From NCBI GenBank assembly GCA_030704615.1, contig CM060734.1:24428001-24492000 (forward strand): a stretch of DNA of 64,000 nt, written 5' to 3'. Origin of the DNA: Takakia lepidozioides (lineage: Eukaryota > Streptophyta > Takakiopsida > Takakiales > Takakiaceae). The stretch's first letter is position 1; each line of letters starts with the position of its first letter. Below are positions 55,100-64,000 of this stretch, piece after piece. The position numbers and the translations under genes were made by a program. Below the pieces are notes generated by a model. The model saw only the letters and a list, made by a program, of their open reading frames with translations. It did no database searches and was not told the origin of the DNA.

Positions 55100-55464
55100 G
55101 ATGAAAGTACTATGCGGAATAGACGCGGCTTCGTAACGGAAAACTAAACCCTGACTATTGATAACCTTATATACTAGCAGACCAATTTTCTCACCCTCTA
55201 TTGGTATAGTACCCAAAGCAAACTCTCCCGCAGTCCCAGGAAAAAAAGGCAAAAACTCCTCCCCCACACAAATCCACTTTCTCCCCCCCCCCCCCCACAC
55301 TCAGTCCTAGCCACCAAAGTTCAAACTCCAAGAAGCCCCAGAACCGCATTCACAAAGAGGGAAAAAAATGGGTTGGGAATGAGGGGTAGGCCCTTATATA
55401 CTGCCTGGAGAGGCCTGACGTGCGACCGCCTCTGCTGCCCATTCACGCCTCGCCACGTGTCCAG
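55100..55464 (-). other. Upstream region of the kinase-like gene
   Basis: The frame extends open upstream to 55,300 without an ATG, so this is probably leader or promoter. A C-tract lies at 55,284-55,298. TTATATACT at 55,166-55,174 (read on either strand as TATA-like) could be a promoter element. Confidence 0.4.
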
Positions 55465-55890
55465 GGAGCGGTCGCACCTAATAACAAAATAGAAAAAGTC
55501 TGCGACCACCACCGGCTGGTGGTCGCACCCATTTAAAAAAAATTAAAAATGTGCGACCATCCCTTGCTGGTGGTCGCACCCATTTAAAAAATAATTAAAA
55601 ATATGCGACCATCCTCTGCTGGTGGTCGTATCTATTTAAAAAAAATGAAAAAGTTGCGACCATCACCTGCTGGTGGTCGCACCTATTTAAGAAAAATAAA
55701 AAAGTTGCGACCAACACCTGCTGGTGGTCGCACCCAATTTAAAAAAAAGAAAAAATGTGCGACCACCCTCTGCTTGTGGTCGCACCCATTTAAAAAATCA
55801 GAAAAAATGTGCGGCCACCCCCTTCTGGTGGTCGTACCTATTTAAAAAAAATAAAAATTTGTCCGACCAACCTTTGCTGACGGTCGCATG
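55465..55890. repeat. Right hairpin array
   Basis: Eight to nine units with arms TGCGACCA-C and GGTGGTCGCA, CCTGCT-type loops and A-rich spacers. Orientation is the same as the middle array and opposite to the left array. Arms are slightly more diverged (TGCGACCATC, TGCGGCCACC). Confidence 0.87.
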
Positions 55891-56042
55891 GTTGACAATA
55901 TAAATCATAATATATGAATTTTACAGATAATTAATGAAGTCCACGTAATGAGGCCACATCGGTTGCCACGTCGGTTCTCATAGTAAATAGTCAATAGTAA
56001 AGTAAAAAAATAAACATATTTATGTACAGTAACGTTGGTTTA

Positions 56043-56130
56043 GGACGTGACGTGACGCACGTCCGTCGCTGACGTCGGACGTGACGCTGACGCGTCAACG
56101 CCACGTCACGTCCAAATTTGCAACTAGGCT
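56043..56130. repeat. Right terminal ACGTC-rich block
   Basis: GGACGTGACGTGACGCACGT, then GTCGGACGTGACGCTGACGCG, then CACGTCACGTCCAAATTTGC. The terminal TTGCAACTAG read inward is CTAGTTGCAA, the counterpart of CAGGGTTGCA at 41,395. Confidence 0.75.
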
Positions 56131-56578
56131 CACAGCAACACCAATTTTGATAAATCCAAGATGGGATTTACCATTTCATGTACACAATGATGCATCAGGC
56201 ATTGTTTTGGGGGCGGTTCTAGCTCAAAATGTAACGGGCACAATAGATTCACCAATCTATTATGCAAGCAGATTGCTGACAGCAGCTGATAAGAACTATA
56301 GCACCACGGAAAGGGAAACATTGGCAATGATTTATGCTGTTCAAAAGTTTTGGCATTATTTACTTGGCAATCACTTTAAGTTTATTGTTGATCATCAGAC
56401 TCTAGTTCATTTAGCAAATCGACCACTAGCTAGTGGCAGGGTTGCTCGATGGTTATTACTTCTTCATGAGTATGATTTTGAAGTTGTTCATAAACCAGGA
56501 AGATTACATGTTACAGCAGATCATTTGTCAATGATTACTACAGGAGAACCAGCCACAGGAGTAGAGGATCAACTTCCC
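56128..56578 (+). mobile_element. Gypsy RNase H fragment (same family as 33-39 kb)
   Basis: The frame reads PILINPRWDLPFHVHNDASG, NYSTTERETLAMIYAVQK, FIVDHQTLVHLANRPLASG and GRLHVTADHLSM. It ends in TGEPATGVEDQLP, after which the sequence changes to that of another element. The frame is open throughout. It marks the right flank of the composite element. Confidence 0.85.
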
Positions 56579-57725
56579 TACCCAGGCTTGTTGCACCCGC
56601 CAATCAGCAACCCGCTGCAAATCCTTGCTCGTTCCCCATAGTGGGGTGTGAGCAATCATGGTAGGCAACTCCGCCATGCCATGCATGTCATCATGCTCTG
56701 CTGGAGGTAGCACATCCTCTCCATGGGCATTGCCCTCCAACAGCTCTCCAAGCCAACTCACTACAGCTGTGAATGTTGCTAGTGTCGCCATCTTGCCCCG
56801 CTGGGCAACCGCAACTCCCCCAATGAATGTCACAGGGAGCTGTACACGCCGGCCCTCCCCTGACTGCCATCCAGGCCTATAGGAGGCTGTCTCATCCCAA
56901 AAATCTAGGGTGAAGCCTATAGGGTACAACACTGTCCCACCAACTAGGACATCAAAAGAGACCGTGTCTGTCACAATGGCCTTGGCTCGCATCACTGAGC
57001 CATCTATAGGGTGATCCGGCCGTAGTCTGATAGCCAACTCACGCCGTGTCATGCCCCGAGCCTGCTTTGATCCTCCCAGAGATGTCTGTATCTGGAAAGG
57101 ATATGGCTCCATATCCGCCTCTTGCCTGCTGGTCCACTCAAACAAAAAATGCCATCCCGATTGTTTAACAAAACAACCCCAGGTGTCACCATGGCGCACT
57201 CAATGGCTGACCTAGTTGGCAGCTCCGCCAACCTGGTAGCTGCAGCTTGCCATGGCGCCGCCGTGGCAGTCTTGACCCTCAAATCCGAGGATCCCTCCGC
57301 CACTACACCCTCCACTAACTCAACAGAAGATGAAGTGACCTCCTCACTCTCACATAGTGTCGCTGCCAGTCTAAACACTGCAGCTGGTCTTACTCCCATC
57401 ATCGCAATCATAGATGTTGAGAACAATGGAGCCTGACACACAGATGTGGCCGCCCCAACAGCACACTAGCTGTCGTAGCCTTGGCAGCAGGTAGTGGTGC
57501 TGCCCGTGTGGCTCTCCCCAATGACACAGTAACCTCCGCCTTGGTAGCAGTCGGGCGAGAATTACGTGCCATGGATGGCATCGACACTGTCTCCGCCAAT
57601 GTGAATGATTGAGGCAGCCTAGCCTGACGGCTTGCCTCCCCACGCTGTGGATCCAACTCCACCTCTGCACCTCGTGGCTCAGGAACTCGTGCTGCTCCTC
57701 GAGTCATGGCTGCAGCAGACTCCAC
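56579..57725 (-). pseudogene. Protease-like region
   Basis: Three frames in succession (57,725; 57,441; 57,199). The last has HPIDGSVMRAKAIVTDTVSF, DVLVGGTVLYPIGFTLDFWD and ETASYRPGWQSGEGRR, which looks like the C-terminal half of a retropepsin-like fold. The catalytic D-T/S-G was not identified, so the call rests on position after the zinc knuckle. Confidence 0.45.
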
Positions 57726-57953
57726 CTACATTAGTGGTAATGCTACCCTGCACATGAACCCCATGCCTCCCATATCTTCTCCCTCAGGAGCAGGAGATCG
57801 ACCTTCAGTCATTGGAGTTGGTACCACCTAAGCTGTGGCCATGGCAACAAGCCGCTGCTCTAGCTGCTGAAGTCGGTTGGCCATGCCTTGGTCAACACCA
57901 TGACCTCCATGTCCCTGGCCATGCTAAGCTTGCCCTTGGCCTGCACCTCGTGC

Positions 57954-58169
57954 CTAACCACCTCGTCCCCGGCCACCATTGTTCCGTTGGAACTGGCCTG
58001 GCCGCAGCTCAGGGTGCAAGTCATAACATTGGGCCTCTCCATGCCCAAACTTGCCACAATGCCTACACTGCAACTGTGCAGGCTGTGCCTGTGCTGACCT
58101 TTTGCCTCCCTCTGGGTAATCCTTCTTGACATGGGGTCCTCCACATCTCCGCCCGTTGTTGGCCTGCAA
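57954..58169 (-). pseudogene. Gag zinc knuckle
   Basis: CRHCGKFGHGEAQC is a CX2CX4HX4C knuckle, flanked by Arg/Gly-rich RNA-binding-type sequence (NNGGRGRGG). The frame is open on both sides. Confidence 0.75.
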
Positions 58170-58717
58170 ATGAAGGGAGAGACCCCTGCATCTGAGGTCC
58201 TCTTTGTCCTTCCCTAGGCTTCACATGAGCCCCCTTGTTGCCTTGAGCACGTTGGGGTAGTGGTTGGCTAGGAGCACCACTACCCCGTGGTGTCTCCTTA
58301 GCAAGTCCCACCATGATCACTCGTTCCTCCACCATGTTGAGCTCTATCTACTTTGCCAGCAAAAACACATAATTTGCTAAGATGGGTTGGGCCGCTTGTA
58401 GGAGAGATGCATCCTGCACCTTTCTCCTCAGCTCCTTGTCCAATATCCCATACCAAAATTGGACTGCCTGAGCTTCCGTAACCCCTTGGGTTACATTTAT
58501 CAAGCGCCTCATGCGAGTGAAAGCCTCCCTCTACAAGCTCTCAGTAGGCTTCCATTGGAACTCTTGCAAGCTCCGCAACTTCTCTGTCCTCACCCCTTGG
58601 TATTTCCCTCTCAACTCTTCGAAGAACTCCACAACAGGGTTGAAGGCAGGCACGGGTACTGGTGCTGGTGCGGCAGTGGCTTGGGTGGACGTCTTAGCTA
58701 TGGTACCACTAGTCCCA

Positions 58718-59251
58718 CTAGTCCCAAGTTGCTGCTTGTTGAAGCTGCTGGTACAGCTGCAGGTGTAGCCACTGCCCTCGTGGCTCTAGTGCCCCTAGTG
58801 ATGGAAACATAGTTGGCTGACCAGTATATCCTCCACTCCTTGATCTCAACCTCATGCCCCGCCTGAACTCATGGTAATCATCCATGGGCGGCCCCTCAAG
58901 GTGCTGAAACAACCCCTTCCATGCCATGAAAGATGTAAATAGTTGTGGATTGCACATTTGCTGCAAATCACACCAACTATCAAAATCTTGGATAAAATCG
59001 TCCAACTTGATGGTGCCCACTGCTCCAGAGTACCTACGTGGCCCCTTGGTAGCTCCATACGTTGTATCCCACAACAATGGCAATGAAGTAACTTGCACCG
59101 TCGGCGTGAACCCTCCTGATTCGGAGTCTGAATCACAACCTTCCTTGGAAGACACAGGAGGTGAAGGTGGCCTAAACCACACACCTCGTCTCGTGTACCC
59201 ACTAGTATCGCTAATGCTCGAACCGGCATTCTCCCTAACAACTAATGACAC
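58718..59251 (-). pseudogene. Gag N-terminal region
   Basis: The frame includes a Ser/Glu/Gly-rich start, a VGTIKLDDFIQDFDSWCDLQ segment and FTSFMAWKGLFQHLEGPPMD. This fits the first helices of a plant retrotransposon Gag (conserved W and F-L-EG). A frameshift near 58,850 leads on toward a Gln-rich stretch. The annotation is by order and composition rather than by a strong motif. Confidence 0.5.
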
Positions 59252-59280
59252 CTCCGTATTGACAAACTGACACTCAACCG

Positions 59281-60929
59281 GTCATGAACATGTCCCTAAC
59301 CCCCTTTCCACAAGGTAACCGGGTAGAGAACCTGTTGCGGCTTATGGTTTGGAATACTAGGTTTCCTAACATCATCACAAAGTTCCCGAGTCACGGATTT
59401 TTAATAAAATCCGTGCGGATTTCGCCATATGTACAATGTATTCGTACTACATCCGTGGGGTTGGACGTATCTTTATGGCACGGAAGTGACATCCATCACT
59501 GTAATGCGAAAGCCGTGTAATGTTTGACGCAATGATATTTATTACACACGGAATCCGTGTGAAACAACATCCATGCGACAATCGCACGTTAGAGATGGAA
59601 GGCGGACAGAGCATGGAATACGCACGAATTGCACCAATGCAGATTTAGTATCAATTTGGTATCACATTAGAGCCTTGCAATGATTCCGTGTATTTTCACC
59701 ACTCCTTAACTTTATGACAAATAGTCGTGCGAAATCCATGCGATATGGTTCATTGACGATGGTCGTGTAGATTCAGTACCAAATTAGGGCTAGCAGTCGC
59801 TGAGGTTTTTATAGTTATTTGCTTGGGAGGAATCCCTCTCTCCCCAGTTTTATCAGGCATATACGCGGATTATATCAGAAACCAAGTTCTTATATCAAGA
59901 AGCTTTGAATTTTTATGGCATAGGTAGGAGAGAACCCATGGGGTTGGGAGATCATGGAGTGGAGCGCTCTTTGAGTTGACTATGGGACGAAATCCTAGGG
60001 GGTGCACTCTTTATAAAATGTGTGTGTATCACGTGCGTTCGCCGACTAATTTAAAAACCCCTGTAGACGGGTCCTTGGATAATTTATACCTCCTTTGTAC
60101 ATACTTTTTGAAGATTATAAAACCCTCTCTTGTAAATACACATAAACTCTGGGAATTCTGCGAAGCTTTCAATATATGATAGTTTCATTTGTAGATTCCA
60201 TTAGTTCCTGATTCTTCCTACCAAGATACATTGAAGCATAGATTGTCTCTTTCATCCAATCCTTCGCGCCTGACCAAGATTTTCATTATATCCCTGGAGC
60301 CTCAATTGCTTTACGAAAGGCTATCGGAACGCAATCCTAAACAGAAAGCTGTCCAATGTCTTTTTTACCTTTACATTTTTAAAGATTTTCCGTTTTCTAA
60401 AAACGAGGCCGGTCACAAGATGCAATTACTTCCAAACTTGTTTTTTAAAAGCTTCCTCTCCCGCCATTCTCAACTTTTGTTCACCGCTTGGGCATGGACA
60501 AGTCCGATAGTGCCATTGTAGAATCCTCGTTTCTTCGTTTTTCCTTTTCATGAGAATTCCAACTCATCACGCCATTGAATGTAGTTTCTCTGGAAGGTTG
60601 ACCCGGCGAAAACTGTCCAGAAATTTTGTTGTCTTTGTCAATAATGTCTCAAGTGGCAATTGTTTTTTGGTTTAGTTGACTGGTTGCCATCAAGATTTAC
60701 TGCATTTTTTTCTCCAAGTTAGTGAAGGTGGAGCAGCTTAGAATCTTATTTTACTAGGTTCTAGATGTTCTTCACTGCTGAGCAGATTGACGAAATCTCT
60801 GCGTAGGGCTCACATTTCAGGGCTTGATATAAACTTTTTCTTACTGCCGTCTGTTATTCCGGGGTAATTCCACCACTGCTTGTTTGGTGTTACTTTGACA
60901 CTCACTTGTCTCGGTACAATTTGCAAAAG
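59281..60929. other. Intergenic DNA upstream of the kinesin gene
   Basis: AT-rich sequence with several ATCCGTG/CACGGAT-like words at 59,390-59,590 and a TATAAAACCCTCTCTTGTA segment at 60,116-60,134 that resembles an LTR or gene promoter. A short poorly coding stretch (60,231-60,521) has no known domain. Confidence 0.45.
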
Positions 60930-63900
60930 ATGTCGAATGTATCGGTATGTGTGCGATTGAGGCCATTAAATACAAGAGAGGTTGCCTTTGGATCAGAGGC
61001 GGCTTGTATTTGTAGGACCGACCATGAATCATTCATATTCAAGGTATTGTTGTGAAAGTTTGCATTGTAATTGCCAATGGTGATTCAAACGTGATACTTG
61101 ATTTTTTCTTAATCACCATCTGGCAATAGAAGACAGTTCAGGCCAATTTCGTGAAAGGTGTCATATGTTACGGGCCCACTGGAGGATAGCATGCTGGAGG
61201 AAATGTTTCTTGAAAGGTACTTGCATGCATATTGTGCGGTGTTTTCTCTAAGATCAGAGAGCGATGCATGTGTCGGGTTGAAGTTCAATATTCGTTCGAT
61301 ACTTTGGAAGCCGTCTACTGTTGACTCACTTTGGGCCTCTGTATCGTAGATCAAGAGTGCATTCTCGTGGTTGTTGCCGGACATGTTCAACAGATCCTGA
61401 AGACTTGCTAGATTCGGAAATAGTTGGTTAATACATTTGATTATGCACTATCCTCGGCTGTTGAACAGGACGAAAAAGAGGAAGAAGCAGTGTCTTCTAC
61501 GAGGATTCTGCTCAAGCTGATGTGTAATGCCCATCGTTAAAGGTAATCAAAATACTTTCTGGACAGTTGTCCAGTATCTTATGAATCTTGAAACTTTCTT
61601 GAAGTGTCTTGTAATAACTGGTTTTAAGGAATATATCGTTCACTGGAATTCTCGAATAACTGGACGTGGCAAGTAACCATTAAAGCCACATGATGTTCTA
61701 CTAAATGTGTCTTTGGAACCGCCGGGCTCCTGCAGATGCTATGAACGCAATAAACGGGACAGTCCTTGCATATGGCCAGGTGCAGGCCAATTGATCCTTG
61801 TTGCCCTTGAAACGTACTGAGGCAGGCAAATTGTGACATGTAGAAATGACATTCTGAAGGACTTCATCAGTCATTCACAGCAAGCCTTAACAAGCCACAC
61901 GTGGACCTGTTTCACATCATTTGAGTGTTGAATTCTTCAGAAGTCTTTTTTTGAACTGTCCCGGACTGACATTCTTCTGGGGTTTTCGTAGACTGGAGCT
62001 GGCAAAACGCACAGCATGGAGGTATTTACCAATTGATGATAAATTATATTACGTGTTCCAAGAGGTTCAGGACTTACTGGGAGTGTCATCTGAATGAAGA
62101 AAACAGGCATGTATAATAAGACTATGCAAGTTAATTAATGTTTCAGGAGTAGTGAGACTATGTAACTTCCTAGCTACAACAGCACCAAGAAAAGGTGCGT
62201 ACAGCAACAAGTGACCAGTGTCAGTCTGTTTCTAACATCACTGTGAGACTGGCAGGGGCCAAACATGCAAATAAATAGTCCTTTATTGAAAGGAATACTC
62301 CCCAGAGTCGCCCAATGTATTTTTGAGGTTATAGAGGATGCTGATGAGATTTCTGAGAACCCACAATCAAGCTGTCCATGGTTGGTTCCCCCATCCAGCG
62401 ATTGCTTTTTCAATGCCACTAGTTTGATGATAGCTTGGTGGTCTTGGCTTATTTCATTGTTAGAAGTATTTACAATTGTCAAGCTTGCCGGAAGTTGTCA
62501 CCGTGTGATTTGCGAAGCCTTTATGTGACAGTCTTTGGGTGTTGTTATCAGGTGGAGATATACATGGAGAAGATAAGGTTGGGAGTTCTAAATTTTTTAT
62601 TTTCCCAACTCTACGTCAGGAACATTCTCTTCTATTTCAGCTCCTAAAGATGAAGATGATCAGCTCATTACTCAGCAATCTTTTGATGCAGAAACTTATT
62701 GGATTCAACAAAGGATAATCTTCAGGTGAAGGAGAACAAAGCACAGGGAATCTTTGTAGCAGGGGCCACTGAGGTACATCCTAAATCGCAACCTCCTCCT
62801 TGCCTTCTCTCAGATACACAAACATGCACACCTGCAGGCCGCATGCACAGGCAAACATTATAAACAGAACTCAGAACTCACGGTTTAATTGACGTTGAGC
62901 TTGTTATAGCACTGCACTATCCCTGTGCTTAGTACTTAGGGCTCAATTGATGTTATCTGGACAGAGCTACATTCAAACTGAAAAGGAAATGCTCCAAATT
63001 CTTCAGGTGCATATTATTCCTGTACATACGTACTAGAGACCTCCTAGAGACCTGTTGTTTTGTCAGGCTTCCATAATTCTCCGCAGAAGTATGCACCCCG
63101 CTGTAATTGTCTTCTTTTTGTGCACATGTTACTGCAGCGCTACCTCCAGTCTTTGCAGTCAGATATGTCTCATTGCACTTCAAATGTTTGGCAATCAAGT
63201 GACCTCATCCTAACTGCAGGCTGGTGTCGCTAACAGAGCAGTAGGAGCGACACGTATCCCCACCTGATGTGTTCAATGTTCAAGGCTAATTTAGGCTTTT
63301 GAATCTTCAAATAGGTCTTGAAGTAATGATTGATTTTAAAGATCCGGTGGCTGGTTTTAGATTTCCAAACTCAGCTGCTCTTTGTGCTACATAGATTTAA
63401 ATAACATATGGGCACTCTGGATCATAAGATCGAGGTTTAAGCCTAGTCCAGAAGTTCAATGGTATGGAATATTTAGCAGACTGCAGCAGGTTGATATTTT
63501 TCAAGTGGGTATCAGACTCCATGTTTCTCTGACCTAATTTACCAGAGATGAATGTTGGAAGCAGCAGGAGCCATTGTTTCTTGTTACAATTCAACAAACT
63601 AACATCGAAGATCGAAGGTGAATATACTGCACAGTCACACTTGAGAGAGATGCTCCTTCTGCAGGAGTTTTTTTGTGAACATTTTATATATGCACATGAT
63701 AGACATACATACATATACATATATATATAAACCAGACAATCTTGAGCATGATGCTTTGGTTTAGTCGTTGTACCAATTGAGTCCTTTGGAAGATGGGAAA
63801 TCAAATGACATGCATGCACACCTATGCTAGGATGAGTTCATATACTACCTAGAAAAATTGAACTTGTGTACATTTTCACCAGCCGGAGGATTAGTCCTAT

Positions 63901-64000
63901 GACATGTATATGGAGCTATGGTGTTTTTGAAATCATCTGACATGAGATTGGGTTTTCAAGTGTGAAGACATGAAAACTCTACTTGGTGGACCTGGCAGGA
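60930..64000 (+). pseudogene. Kinesin-1-like motor gene (N-terminal motor exons), frame-disrupted, runs off the right edge
   Basis: Exons with canonical splice sites spell a kinesin motor in order. E1 60,930-61,043: MSNVSVCVRLRPLNTRE, ending TDHESFIFK. E2 61,469-61,523: DEKEEE, then VFYEDSAQADV in another frame. E3 61,736-61,779: DAMNAINGTVLAYGQ. E4 61,992-62,021: P-loop TGAGKTHSME. E5 62,256-62,380: GPNMQINSPLLKGILPRVAQ, ending TIKLSM. E6 62,552-62,577: VEIYMEKI. E7 62,692-62,773: LLDSTKDNLQVKENKAQGIF. E8 62,965-63,006: SYIQTEKEMLQILQ. E9 63,220-63,253: AGVANRAVGAT. E10 63,546-63,617: MNVGSSRSHC (switch I), then TIQQTNIEDR. Introns are 80-430 bp. Kinesins walk on microtubules using ATP. An exon for the segment between VY and DAM was not located. 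Breaks: E2 lacks about six conserved residues and is out of frame, and E5 and E10 are each one base short. Either it is a pseudogene or the consensus has indel errors. Confidence 0.85.

Larger units (their letters stand above)
41395..56130. mobile_element. Candidate 14.7-kb composite DNA transposon with gene cargo
   Basis: Left end: CAGGGTTGCACACGTCAC followed by ACGTC-rich DNA. Right end, read inward: CTAGTTGCAAATTTGGACG followed by the same kind of ACGTC/GACGT-rich DNA. So GTTGCA is in inverted orientation at the two ends. Hairpin arrays lie inside both ends in inverted orientation. Between them are a hAT-type transposase, a RING-protein gene and a kinase-like gene. Left flank is LINE DNA, right flank is gypsy DNA, and no 8-bp target duplication is visible (GTTGATGG versus GCTCACAG). 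An assembly of two adjacent elements remains possible, because an additional array lies in the middle at 46-47 kb. Confidence 0.55.
56579..59280 (-). mobile_element. Gag-protease relic of another gypsy family
   Basis: Minus-strand segments cover a Gag-like region, a zinc knuckle, a Ser/Ala-rich linker and a protease-like region in at least three frames. The element is truncated at the protease side by the gypsy RNase H fragment. No LTR or primer site was found upstream of 59,280. Confidence 0.7.

Noticed and set aside
41387-56138. 8-bp hAT target-site duplication at the composite element
   Set aside because: GTTGATGG on the left and GCTCACAG on the right do not match, so no duplication is claimed.
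59655-59680. Primer-binding site TTTGGTATCACATTAGAGCC
   Set aside because: It has a six-base insertion relative to the initiator-Met complement and no LTR end next to it.
61109-61390. Minus-strand 93-codon frame that reads smoothly
   Set aside because: It lies in an intron between kinesin exons 1 and 2 on the other strand, has no splice context that fits, and has no known motif.
61624-61839. Minus-strand Cys-rich 71-codon frame
   Set aside because: It is antisense to the kinesin exon coding for DAMNAINGTVLAYGQ.
62641-62725. Plus-strand exon with good borders reading PKDEDDQLITQQ
   Set aside because: The kinesin reading frame requires the acceptor at 62,691; LLDSTKDNLQVK follows in another frame, so the earlier acceptor is an intronic decoy.

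Overview
This window looks like nuclear DNA from a land plant with a large, transposon-rich genome. The evidence is a broken multi-exon gene for a plant kinesin motor at the right end, an F-box/kelch relic at the left, plant-type Ty3/gypsy elements (a chromodomain-bearing chromovirus and several Athila/Tat-like elements), a CACTA element, a hAT transposase with a DUF659-type core, and a LINE. Most coding material is interrupted by stops and frameshifts. A seed-free plant (fern, lycophyte or bryophyte) is my guess; the sequence alone does not prove it.

Layout. 1-5.4 kb: start of an unrecognised minus-strand reading frame (1-805), an F-box/kelch pseudogene (1389-2075), AT-rich DNA with LTR-like and tRNA-like pieces, and a 195-bp duplication. 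5.4-7.35 kb: 3' part of a gypsy pol (minus). 7.355-10.85 kb: CACTA element with a broken TNP2 that lacks its catalytic part. 10.99-15.9 kb: plus-strand gypsy whose gag-protease is joined directly to an extra coiled-coil ORF. 15.876-22.666 kb: a chromovirus with two nearly identical LTRs, apparently inserted in the 3' LTR of that element. 22.7-29.6 kb: another gypsy (minus) that has both pol and the same extra ORF downstream of integrase. 29.6-32.85 kb: an array of GC-rich palindromes and a head-to-head pair of paralogous genes of unknown function. 32.86-39.1 kb: two further gypsy copies (plus). 39.1-41.39 kb: 5' part of a LINE encoding a 2A-like motif and an endonuclease.

41.395-56.13 kb is the most unusual stretch. 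It is a candidate 14.7-kb composite element with ACGTC-rich ends beginning with GTTGCA in inverted orientation. It holds three arrays of short perfect hairpins (arms TGCGACCACC and GGTGGTCGCA), a hAT-type transposase, a RING-finger protein gene and a convergently oriented protein-kinase-like gene. These cargo genes each survive in one reading frame broken mainly by stops that a single C-to-T change can explain. A tRNA-derived SINE-like sequence sits in the middle hairpin array.

56.13-59.28 kb: a gypsy RNase H fragment (plus) and a gag-protease relic of another gypsy family (minus). 60.93 kb to the end: a kinesin motor gene with at least nine recognisable exons and three exon-internal frame disruptions; the gene runs off the window.
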